A stretch of DNA of 21,997 nt from JANLWK01 sp031364505 (lineage in GTDB: Bacteria; Eisenbacteria; RBG-16-71-46): positions 1-21,997 of the forward strand of contig JANLWK010000266.1 in assembly GCA_031364505.1 (NCBI GenBank), given 5' to 3'. Each line of letters begins with the position of its first letter. Position 1 is the first letter of the stretch. The notes under the pieces are model-generated. The model had not been told where the DNA came from. It was given only the letters and a program-made list of their open reading frames with translations, and ran no database searches. Below, in pieces: positions 14,507-20,576 of this stretch. The position numbers and the translations under genes are program-made.

Positions 14507-15436
14507 ATGCCGAACCCCGCGCGCCCGGGGTCGTCGCGTCCGCCCCGGGCCTCCCAGTACGTCCGCGAGCGCGCCTCCCACGAGGGCACGCCCCGCGCGC
14601 GTCTCCAGCTCGCCCTCGCGGCGCGCGGGCTCTCGCCACGCAAGCGGTTCGGGCAGAACTTCCTGATCCGCGACGATCTCGCCGACCGCATCGTCGAACT
14701 CTGCCGCATCCGCCCCGACGACGTGGTGCTCGAGATCGGCCCCGGCGCCGGCGCGCTCACGCCTCGGCTCGCCGCCGTGGCGCGCCAGGTCGTGGCGGTC
14801 GAGAAGGACCGCGGGCTCGTCGAGTTCCTGCGCGAGGAGCTGCAGGCGCTGCCGCGCATCGAGATCGAGGAGGCCGACTTCCTCGAGTACGACCTCGCGG
14901 CCGCCGCGGCGCGGCACGGCGCCGAGAAACTCGCGGTGGTCGGCAACATCCCGTACAACATCACCACGCCGATCATCGAGCGGCTGTTCGAGCAGCAGGG
15001 CTCGATCCGCAGCGCGGTGATGCTCGTGCAGAAGGAGTATGCCGAGCGCCTCGCCGCGGCGGCCGGCACGCCGGAGTACGGCTCGCTCACGCTGTTCGTG
15101 CGCTATCACGCCCTGCTCGAGCCGCTGATGACGATCAAGGCGACGGCGTTCTGGCCCCAGCCCGACGTCGACAGCATGCTCGTGCGGTTCATCATGCGCG
15201 ATCACGCGCCCGTCCAGGTGCCGAGCGAGGCCCTGCTGTTCCGCATCATCCGCGGCTCGTTCCAGATGCGCAGGAAGCAGCTCATGAACACGCTCGAGGA
15301 GAGCCTGGGCACCCGCAAGGACGTCGTCGCCCGCATCTGCCGCCAGGCCGGCATCTCTCCCGAGCGCCGCGGCGAAACCCTGACGCTCGACGACTTCGCC
15401 CGGCTCGCGCGCGCGGCCGCGGATCACGGGAGCTGA
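14507..15436 (+). CDS. ksgA: 16S rRNA (adenine1518-N6/adenine1519-N6)-dimethyltransferase
   Basis: A 309-residue RsmA/KsgA/Dim1 enzyme that uses S-adenosylmethionine to dimethylate the two adjacent adenines of the 16S rRNA 3' hairpin late in 30S assembly. Motifs visible: F-G-Q-N-F-L near residue 49, the SAM-binding V-L-E-I-G-P-G-A-G-A-L-T near 76, V-A-V-E-K-D, D-F-L-E-Y-D, and the catalytic N-I-P-Y-N-I near 147, then P-x-P-D-V-D-S in the C-terminal part. An N-terminal extension of about 45 basic, Pro/Arg-rich residues precedes the family core; the start at 14507 is favoured by the -10 element, but a later start is possible. Confidence 0.92.
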   Translation: MPNPARPGSSRPPRASQYVRERASHEGTPRARLQLALAARGLSPRKRFGQNFLIRDDLADRIVELCRIRPDDVVLEIGPGAGALTPRLAAVARQVVAVEKDRGLVEFLREELQALPRIEIEEADFLEYDLAAAAARHGAEKLAVVGNIPYNITTPIIERLFEQQGSIRSAVMLVQKEYAERLAAAAGTPEYGSLTLFVRYHALLEPLMTIKATAFWPQPDVDSMLVRFIMRDHAPVQVPSEALLFRIIRGSFQMRRKQLMNTLEESLGTRKDVVARICRQAGISPERRGETLTLDDFARLARAAADHGS

Positions 15437-15453
15437 GGATCGCAGCGATCACG

Positions 15454-15498
15454 AAAGCCAACTGTCCTTGAGGACAGTTTCGTTCACTCGCGTCGAAC
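15454..15498 (+). repeat. ACTGTCC palindromic repeat, copy 4 (45-nt unit)
   Basis: The palindrome AACTGTCCT, TG, AGGACAGTT spans 15460-15479. It sits in a 45-nt unit, starting AAAGCC and ending CGCGTCGAAC, which recurs at 15549-15593 with about seven differences: four in the palindrome core and three in one short flank segment. Confidence 0.8.
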
Positions 15499-15508
15499 GC
15501 AGCCTGCA

Positions 15509-15532
15509 CGAGGTGTCTGCGCAGACACCTCG
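15509..15532. repeat. GGTGTC palindromic repeat, copy 1
   Basis: A perfect 24-nt palindrome with arms CGAGGTGTCTGC and GCAGACACCTCG, lying between copies 4 and 5 of the other family. A related, less perfect copy lies at 15661-15678. Confidence 0.75.
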
Positions 15533-15548
15533 CGACAGTGCAGTCTCA

Positions 15549-15593
15549 AAAGCCAACTGTCCCCGGGGACAGTTTCGTTTCATCGCGTCGAAC
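15549..15593 (+). repeat. ACTGTCC palindromic repeat, copy 5 (45-nt unit)
   Basis: The perfect 20-nt palindrome AACTGTCCCC/GGGGACAGTT spans 15555-15574, with the same AAAGCC left flank and TTTCGTT...CGCGTCGAAC right flank as copy 4, 95 nt downstream of it. Confidence 0.8.
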
Positions 15594-15595
15594 AA

Positions 15596-15613
15596 ACCTG
15601 CCCCGGGACGGGT
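15596..15613 (+). repeat. Decayed ACTGTCC-like palindrome
   Basis: An 18-nt near-palindrome beginning ACCTG and centred on CCCCGGG, with one mismatch and one T-G pair. It follows copy 5 by 2 nt and resembles a degenerate member of the same family; it could instead be chance. Confidence 0.4.
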
Positions 15614-15660
15614 GGATTTGTTGCGAACTCGCTGAATTCGGCGAAGCGCGGCACAGCGTG

Positions 15661-15678
15661 GGTGTCTGCACGGACACC
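15661..15678. repeat. GGTGTC palindromic repeat, copy 2 (imperfect)
   Basis: GGTGTC (15661-15666) and GACACC (15673-15678) with a 6-nt spacer TGCACG; followed by TCG as in copy 1. It shares GGTGTCTGC with copy 1. Confidence 0.55.
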
Positions 15679-15770
15679 TCGCTCGCGCCGCCGCCGATTG
15701 CGGCGAGTGACCGTGGACGATCCTTCGCGCCGCTGGCCGGTGCGGTCGCGTACAGAGCCTGAAGGCGAAA

Positions 15771-15801
15771 CGGCCCGTTCCCGGGTGACGGGATCGGGCC
15801 G
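15771..15801 (-). terminator. Terminator of the response regulator gene
   Basis: CGGCCCG (15771-15777) and TCCCG pair with CGGGA and CGGGCCG (15795-15801): 12 bp with one internal T-T mismatch and a 5-nt loop. On the minus strand it is followed by TTTCGCCTTC, a weak U-rich tail, 28 nt after the stop of the regulator. Confidence 0.65.
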
Positions 15802-15829
15802 CGTGCGTTTTCGGATTCGCGAGCGTCGT

Positions 15830-16534
15830 TTACGCGGCGGGCTCGACGAACTTGTAGCCGACCTTGTGTACGGCGACGATGAAGGGCTTCTCGAAGCCGG
15901 CGCCGAGCTTCGAGCGCAGATTCGACACGTGGGTGTCGACCGTGCGCGTCGTCACGCCCAGCTCCTCGTCGACGCCCCAGATCTCCTCGAGCAGCTCCTC
16001 GCGTGACACGGTGCGGCCGCGATGCTCGATCAGGTACTTGAGCAGCTCGAATTCCTTGTACGACAGCGCCACCTGGGTGCCGGCCTTGTGCACCTCGCGC
16101 GGCTCGAAGCGCACCTCGATGTCGCCGAACGCATAGATCGTCGGCCCCGGCGACGGCGCGCCGGACGGACCGCGCTGGACCAGCCGCTTCACGCGCGCCA
16201 TCAGTTCCTTGATGCCGAACGGCTTGGTCACGTAGTCGTCGGCCCCGAGATCGAAACCCTTGAGGATGTCGGCTTCGAAGTTGCGCGCCGTCATCACCAG
16301 CACCGGGATGTCGCGGTGGCGCTGGCGCAGCTCCTTCAGCACCGTGAAGCCGTCCTTCTCGGGCAGCATGATGTCGAGCAGCACGATGTCGGGCTTCTGC
16401 TTGAGCCCCATGCGCAGCCCTTCGTGCCCGTTCTTCGCCGTGAGCACGTCGTAGCCTTCGAATCGGAAGTTGTGGGCCAGGCCTTCGAGGAGTCCTTCCT
16501 CGTCCTCGATGATCAACACGCGCTTTCCCGTCAT
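15830..16534 (-). CDS. OmpR/PhoB-family response regulator
   Basis: A 234-residue two-domain regulator. The receiver domain (about 1-120) has the acidic pair E10-D11, phospho-acceptor D54 in V-L-L-D-I-M-L-P, the switch Thr of V-M-T-A-R and the Lys of V-T-K-P-F. The C-terminal winged-helix DNA-binding domain (about 135-234) has Y-K-E-F-E-L-L-K-Y-L, R-T-V-S-R-E-E-L-L and the recognition helix T-R-T-V-D-T-H-V-S-N-L-R-S-K-L, then V-G-Y-K-F at the end. ATG 16534 is set by homology and by GAGGA about 8 nt upstream; the longer frame to 16669 lies inside the kinase gene. It is 16 nt downstream of the sensor kinase and should be phosphorylated by it. Targets unknown. Confidence 0.93.
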   Translation of the reverse strand: MTGKRVLIIEDEEGLLEGLAHNFRFEGYDVLTAKNGHEGLRMGLKQKPDIVLLDIMLPEKDGFTVLKELRQRHRDIPVLVMTARNFEADILKGFDLGADDYVTKPFGIKELMARVKRLVQRGPSGAPSPGPTIYAFGDIEVRFEPREVHKAGTQVALSYKEFELLKYLIEHRGRTVSREELLEEIWGVDEELGVTTRTVDTHVSNLRSKLGAGFEKPFIVAVHKVGYKFVEPAA

Positions 16535-16550
16535 CGGTTGGTCCTCATCA

Positions 16551-18110
16551 TTAGGATCCCGTCTTCGCCTCGGGTTCATCCTCGCCGCGGGTTTCTCCCG
16601 CGGTCGGGACGAGCAGTGTGAACGCGCTGCCTTCTCCGGGCTCGCTCGTAACTTCAATGCGCCCGCCATGGGCGCGCATGATCTGATCCACCAGTGAGAG
16701 TCCCAGTCCGGTGCCCTTCACGTCGTGCACCAGGCCGGTCTCGACACGCACGAACTTCTCGAAGATGCGCCGCTGGTCCGCGGCCGAAATACCAATGCCG
16801 CGGTCGGCGACGGTGACGGCCACGAAACCGTCACGTGGGTGGGCCGATACCCGGATCTCGCGATGCTGGCGAGAATACTTGATGGCATTGTCGAGCAGGT
16901 TGAGCAGGCAATGGGTCAGCCCCGTGGCGTCGGCCCGGACCAGAGGGAGACTCTCCGGCAGATCGACCGAGACTGCAAATCCCTGGTCCTCGAGCCTCAG
17001 CCGGAAGCTTTCGATGGCCTCGTGGACCAGCGCCACGACGTTGACCGATTCGAACCGGAACACCTTTCGGCCCGCCTCCAGCCGGGCGAAATCGAGGATG
17101 TTGTCGACCAGCCGGGACAGCCTGAGGGTCTCGCGCCCGATGGTCTGGATGAACCGCTCGCGCTCGGCTTCCGAGGAGACGCGGCCCATTTCCAGGGTCT
17201 CGACGGCCAGCCGGATCATGGCGATCGGGGTCTTGAGCTCGTGGCTGACGTTCGATACGAAGCTCGACTTGAGCTGTGCCAGCTGGAGCTGGTGAATGGT
17301 ATAGCGCAGGCCGAACGTCGTGGCGGCGACGATGGCGAGCGCCAGGATGGCGATGAACGCGATCTCGAGCACGACGAACCGGCCCGCCCAGACGACCGGC
17401 GAGTCCTCGGTGGGTGAGACCTGCACGGCGAAGCGCTCGAACGGCCCGGTCATCGCCTCGCTCGCGACCGTATGCCCGGTGACCGGCGAGCGCACGCGGC
17501 CGATCTCGTCGCCCTGGGGGCCGAAGATCTGGATGCTCTGCCGGCGCGTCTGCGCGAGCCCGCCGTACATGCGCGGATTCGCGGGTAGCCGCTCCTGCGT
17601 CACCGCCCTCATGTGGTCGCTCACGAAGCGCACAGGATCGATCCACCAGCCGCCCGCGCCGGCCACCTGGCCCGCGTTGTCGCGGAGCAGCGAGCCGACG
17701 AAATAGAACCGGGAGCGTACGCCGGTGCCTGGCGCGTAGAGCAGCGGCTGGGCGTCGACGATGAGCAGCGAGTAGCCATCGAGCAGCTCGAGCGGCACGA
17801 AGTGCGCCCCCTCGAACTCGGTCGTTCCCTGGCGCAGCGCCATCAGAATTTCGGACTCGGGGGCGCCGTCGCGGGCGACGTTCTCGGCGCCCGTCGCGGA
17901 GCTGCGCACCTGCCCCATCAGCTCTTCTTCGAACGCCTCGACGACCTGCCGTGCGATGTACTGGTTGTAGTGGACGCTCTCGCGCGACACGTCGCGCGAG
18001 ATGCGCAACGTGAGGAGGATGCCGAACACCGCGAGCAGCAGCGCGGGCACGGCGACGCCCAGCACGATGAGCGTGAGGATGCGGCGGCTGAACCGTGTGG
18101 GGGACGCCAT
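16551..18110 (-). CDS. Sensor histidine kinase
   Basis: A 519-residue membrane kinase. Transmembrane helices lie at about residues 10-36 and 243-266, enclosing an extracytoplasmic sensor domain of about 205 residues that has no signature I recognise and no HAMP domain after it. The HisKA H-box S-N-V-S-H-E-L-K-T-P has the phospho-acceptor H290. The ATPase domain shows N-L-L-D-N-A-I-K-Y-S (N box), D-R-G-I-G-I (G1), F-E-K-F-V-R (F box) and G-T-G-L-G-L-S (G2), so it should be active. It comes first in the kinase-regulator operon. Upstream there is no Shine-Dalgarno; TAGGCT lies 8 nt before the ATG on the minus strand, possibly another short-leader promoter. The signal sensed cannot be told from sequence. 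Confidence 0.92.
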   Translation of the reverse strand: MASPTRFSRRILTLIVLGVAVPALLLAVFGILLTLRISRDVSRESVHYNQYIARQVVEAFEEELMGQVRSSATGAENVARDGAPESEILMALRQGTTEFEGAHFVPLELLDGYSLLIVDAQPLLYAPGTGVRSRFYFVGSLLRDNAGQVAGAGGWWIDPVRFVSDHMRAVTQERLPANPRMYGGLAQTRRQSIQIFGPQGDEIGRVRSPVTGHTVASEAMTGPFERFAVQVSPTEDSPVVWAGRFVVLEIAFIAILALAIVAATTFGLRYTIHQLQLAQLKSSFVSNVSHELKTPIAMIRLAVETLEMGRVSSEAERERFIQTIGRETLRLSRLVDNILDFARLEAGRKVFRFESVNVVALVHEAIESFRLRLEDQGFAVSVDLPESLPLVRADATGLTHCLLNLLDNAIKYSRQHREIRVSAHPRDGFVAVTVADRGIGISAADQRRIFEKFVRVETGLVHDVKGTGLGLSLVDQIMRAHGGRIEVTSEPGEGSAFTLLVPTAGETRGEDEPEAKTGS

Positions 18111-18150
18111 GGGCGCCGAGCCTAGTCCCGTCCCGACGCGGCGGGCAACG

Positions 18151-18184
18151 GCCCGCGCGGCCGATCGAGGCCGCCCGCGCGGCC
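18151..18184. repeat. Short GC direct repeat with nested hairpin
   Basis: GCCCGCGCGGCC occurs at 18151-18162 and again at 18173-18184. Between them GCGGCC (18157-18162) and GGCCGC (18169-18174) can pair around GATCGA. It lies between the kinase and the lipoprotein gene; meaning unknown. Confidence 0.35.
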
Positions 18185-18210
18185 CCGGCGGGCTGACCGG
18201 GTACGAAGAA

Positions 18211-18234
18211 GGGCCGGCCCTGACGGGCCGGCCC
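18211..18234 (-). terminator. Intrinsic terminator of the repeat lipoprotein gene
   Basis: GGGCCGGCCC (18211-18220), loop TGAC, GGGCCGGCCC (18225-18234): a perfect 10-bp stem. On the minus strand it is followed by TTCTTCGT. It lies 21 nt after the stop codon of the lipoprotein gene and is the best terminator in the window. Confidence 0.75.
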
Positions 18235-18255
18235 CTGATCCCCCATGCATCGATG

Positions 18256-19143
18256 TCAGCTCTTGATACGTGCCGCGGTCTGCTGCGCGCTCGCCATGCC
18301 GCGCAGGCGGGTCACCATCGCGGGATCCGACGACGTCATCAGCGTGAGACATCCACCCTCGATGTTCACCGTCTCGCGCGTGAGCTTGCCGCTCGCGATC
18401 GCGCCGCGCATCGTCTTGCACTGCGGGCACAGCTTGGCGCGGTCGCCCGCCGACGCCAGCGACATCATGCGCTGGGTGCGCCGCGCGATGGCCGACTGGA
18501 TCGTGCGCACGCGCGTCGCGTTGTCGGTCGTGTAGACGAACATGACGCCGTTCTTGAGCGGGAACACCTGGGTCTGCGCCGAGTTCGACATGAGCTGGCG
18601 GGCGCACGCCGACATGTCGGAGCACGCGTCGCAGTCGTTGTGCTCGGTCGCGTCCATCGCCGTCACCATGCCGCTGCCGAAGCAGTCGCCCATGACGCCG
18701 TTCTTCGCCGTCGCCGCGGCACCGCTCTTCGCGGAGCAATTCGCCCCGGCCACGGACGCCTTCGTCCCCTTCATCCCATGCGCCGAGCAATCGCCGTTCG
18801 ACGCCACCGACGTCTTCATCCCGTGCGCCGAGCAATCGCCATTCGACGCCACCGACGTCTTCATCCCGTGCGCCGAGCATTCGCCGTTCGACGCCACCGA
18901 CGTCTTCGTCGCGTGAGCCGAGCATTCGCCATTCGACGCCACCGACGTCTTCGTCGCGTGAGCCGAACACTCACCGTTCGATGCCACCGACGTCTTCATC
19001 CCGTGAGCCGAACACTCACCGTTCGACGCCACGGCGGCGCTCGCCGAGGTCTTCTTGTTCTGGTCGCATGCGCCGACCCAGGCGGCCCATGCCGCCCCAA
19101 CGACCACGGTGAACACACAAGCGATTAGTAACCGCTGCTTCAT
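18256..19143 (-). CDS. Lipoprotein with six 15-residue Cys-His-Met repeats
   Basis: A 295-residue protein of no family I recognise. The start at 19143 has GGAGG 6 nt upstream. A signal peptide ends in a lipobox-like V-G-A-C with C26 as the lipidated residue. Residues 38-127 are six tandem units V-A-S-N-G-E/D-C-S-A-H-G/A-M/T-K-T-S, each with Cys-x2-His; four of the six also carry Met two residues later. A seventh degenerate unit (V-A-G-A-N-C-S-A) follows. The folded part, about 150-295, holds C-D-A-C-S-D-M-S-A-C, an alpha/beta-looking segment (G-V-M-F-V-Y-T-T-D) and L-C-P-Q-C-K-T-M, a Cys-x2-Cys-x2-Met pattern. The Cys/His/Met content suggests binding of a soft metal (copper or zinc) at the cell envelope, an inference only. 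A minor concern is that the repeats may vary between strains. Confidence 0.8.
   Translation of the reverse strand: MKQRLLIACVFTVVVGAAWAAWVGACDQNKKTSASAAVASNGECSAHGMKTSVASNGECSAHATKTSVASNGECSAHATKTSVASNGECSAHGMKTSVASNGDCSAHGMKTSVASNGDCSAHGMKGTKASVAGANCSAKSGAAATAKNGVMGDCFGSGMVTAMDATEHNDCDACSDMSACARQLMSNSAQTQVFPLKNGVMFVYTTDNATRVRTIQSAIARRTQRMMSLASAGDRAKLCPQCKTMRGAIASGKLTRETVNIEGGCLTLMTSSDPAMVTRLRGMASAQQTAARIKS
18763..19032 (-). repeat. 45-bp coding tandem repeat, six units
   Basis: Six exact-length 45-bp units (270 bp) encode the 15-residue repeat of the lipoprotein. Units differ from neighbours at a few positions, mostly silent (for example ATT/GTT for Asn and TGA/TGC-side changes on the plus strand). 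Blocks of shared variants in adjacent units suggest expansion by unequal exchange or slippage. Confidence 0.9.
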
Positions 19144-19356
19144 CTGGCACCTCCGAAAACTCAGTTCGAGCGCCGCGGGGATGCGGCTCAGGGAAGGTAT
19201 CGGCCCGAACGTCAAAAAGGCTGTCACCCAATGCCATCCCGTGTGTTACTGAAGTGCAAAAACGCCGCGCCGTTAGCGGCCCAGAGGCGGCTTCGGCGGG
19301 AGAACCGGGGCGTTTTGACCCACCCGTGGCCGTCTCGTAACGTGCCCCCGAGTCCC
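19144..19356. other. Divergent control region, lipoprotein and DPD-like gene
   Basis: These 213 bases separate two divergent starts. They contain GGAGG (minus strand) for the lipoprotein, a TTTTTGACG on the minus strand that could be a -35 without a clear -10 partner, and an inverted pair AAAACGCC (19259-19266)/GGCGTTTT (19309-19316) whose right arm overlaps the -35 of the plus-strand gene. No small gene is evident. Confidence 0.45.
19315..19343 (+). promoter_or_regulatory. Promoter of the DPD-like gene
   Basis: TTGACC (19315-19320, five of six) and TAACGT (19338-19343, three of six) are 17 nt apart. The transcript would start near 19350, only a few bases before the ATG at 19357. Confidence 0.5.
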
Positions 19357-20538
19357 ATGGCCAAATCGAACGCCAAGCGCGCCGCGGCTTTTGCCGGCAC
19401 GATCCTGCTCGCCGCCGCGGCGATGGGGATCTTCGCCGTCGGCGAAATGCTCATCATGACGCGCACCGACGCCGGGCGCCTGACGGCGGCGCGGTACCTA
19501 CACCTCGGCGATCGCGCCCGCGTCACCGAGATCCTGGGCCGCCACATCCGCACCTCCCTCGAGGAAATGGGTGTGCCCGCCGACAGCATCCACGAGCGCG
19601 TGCTCGACTCGGGTTCGCCGCGCGTCCGCTGGGTCGTGGGCCTCAGGCCGCACGCCTCGACGCTCCAGGCGAACTACGCGATCACGCGCGGCCTCGAGTC
19701 GCAGGGCGGTGCCGTGCTGTCGGGCGTCGAGGCGCCCGGCCCGGAGGGCAGCCAGACCGTGACGCTGCGCGTCGGGATCCCCGGCCGCACGACGCACGAG
19801 ATCGTGCTCCAGCGCCCGGGCGAGACCTCGGGCCCACGCGTCGCGGCCGAGGCATCGGGACGCCTGTGCCTCGTGCTGTTCGGGCTCGGCGACGACCCGC
19901 ATGCCGTAGCCCAGATCATGGGCCGCCCCGAGCCGTTCGCCGTGGCGATCCCGGCCGGGCAGAGCTGGAGTGCCGCCGCGTTCCGCGCCGCGCGCGACAA
20001 GCAGCGCGAGGTGGTGCTCCACCTGCCGCTCGAGCCGCTCAACTACCCGCAGATGAACCCGGGGCCCGGCGCGATCCTCGTGACGATGGGCCGCTCGAAG
20101 ATCCAGGGCACGGTACGGCACTACCTCGACCAGTCGGGACCGGTCGCGGCGGTGGCGAACCTCATGGGCTCGCTCGCGACGCAGGACCAAGCGGTGATGA
20201 CCGGTGTCTACGACGTGCTGCGCGAGCGGCGCACGCCGTTCATGCACATGACGCCGGCGGCCGGCTCGGTATGCCGCTCGCTCGCCTCGGAGATGGGCGT
20301 GGCCTACCAGGAACCCGACGCCGTGATCGACGCCGAGGCGCGCCACGGCGGCAAGCCGCTCGACGCGCGCTGGAAGGATGTCCTCGACCGCGCCCGCCGG
20401 CGCGGGCAGGCGATCGTCATGCTGCGCGCGACCGAGGCCTCGCTCGAGTGGCTCCCGTCCGCGCTGTCGGCCAAGCGGCTCGGCAGCGTCGAGATCGTTC
20501 CACTCGCGAGCATCGTCCACCGCCCGCCCAGCCTTTAG
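19357..20538 (+). CDS. Divergent polysaccharide deacetylase-like (YibQ/DUF610) membrane-anchored protein, catalytic residues lost
   Basis: A 393-residue protein with an N-terminal membrane anchor (about residues 9-33), a connecting domain of about 130 residues, and a C-terminal domain resembling the divergent polysaccharide deacetylase family (NodB-like fold). Retained family segments: V-V-L-H-L-P-L-E-P-L-N-Y-P with N-P-G-P-G-A-I-L near residue 220-240, and A-N-L-M-G-S-L-A-T near 266. The family's I-D-D-x-G strand is L-F-G-L-G-D-D here, the His of N-H-M-G-S is Leu, and the later D-S of F-L-D-S is M-H-M-T. These are metal or catalytic positions of the family, so the protein is probably not a working deacetylase. 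The start at ATG 19357 is set by the anchor and promoter. The next gene begins 38 nt after the stop. Confidence 0.7.
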   Translation: MAKSNAKRAAAFAGTILLAAAAMGIFAVGEMLIMTRTDAGRLTAARYLHLGDRARVTEILGRHIRTSLEEMGVPADSIHERVLDSGSPRVRWVVGLRPHASTLQANYAITRGLESQGGAVLSGVEAPGPEGSQTVTLRVGIPGRTTHEIVLQRPGETSGPRVAAEASGRLCLVLFGLGDDPHAVAQIMGRPEPFAVAIPAGQSWSAAAFRAARDKQREVVLHLPLEPLNYPQMNPGPGAILVTMGRSKIQGTVRHYLDQSGPVAAVANLMGSLATQDQAVMTGVYDVLRERRTPFMHMTPAAGSVCRSLASEMGVAYQEPDAVIDAEARHGGKPLDARWKDVLDRARRRGQAIVMLRATEASLEWLPSALSAKRLGSVEIVPLASIVHRPPSL

Positions 20539-20564
20539 GAGGCGCCGCGGCGCCGGGCCGGTGT

Positions 20565-20570
20565 TATCGT
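20565..20570 (+). promoter_or_regulatory. Putative -10 element of the debranching-like gene (leaderless)
   Basis: TATCGT with an upstream TG one base away (extended -10, TGT-TATCGT) ends exactly 6 nt before the ATG at 20577. An AGGAGG at 20537-20542 lies over the previous stop but is 34 nt from the ATG, too far to serve it. Confidence 0.45.
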
Positions 20571-20576
20571 GCCCGC

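Larger units (their letters stand above)
15437..15829. other. Convergent intergenic region with palindromic repeats, no gene seen
   Basis: These 393 bases lie between ksgA (+) and the response regulator (-). I see no supported gene. They hold a small hairpin (GATCG/CGATC, 15438-15450) 1 nt after the ksgA stop, two full and one decayed ACTGTCC palindromes, two GGTGTC palindromes, a CGCCGC/GCGGCG stem (15689-15705) and the terminator of the regulator gene. Confidence 0.7.

Noticed and set aside
15454..15678. CRISPR array, suggested by repeated palindromes at a 95-nt spacing
   Set aside because: Only two full copies in line, units are diverged, intervening sequence holds another palindrome family, and no cas gene is near.
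18001..19128. Plus-strand frame with repeated H-R-R-L-H-P-V-R-R-A units
   Set aside because: The repeat unit is 45 bp, a multiple of three, so it stays open in several frames. The minus-strand frame has the ribosome site, signal peptide, lipobox and terminator.
20537..20542. AGGAGG over the stop of the DPD-like gene as the ribosome site of the next gene
   Set aside because: No start codon in the debranching-like frame lies within 5-12 nt; the ATG is 34 nt away and has its own promoter-like element.
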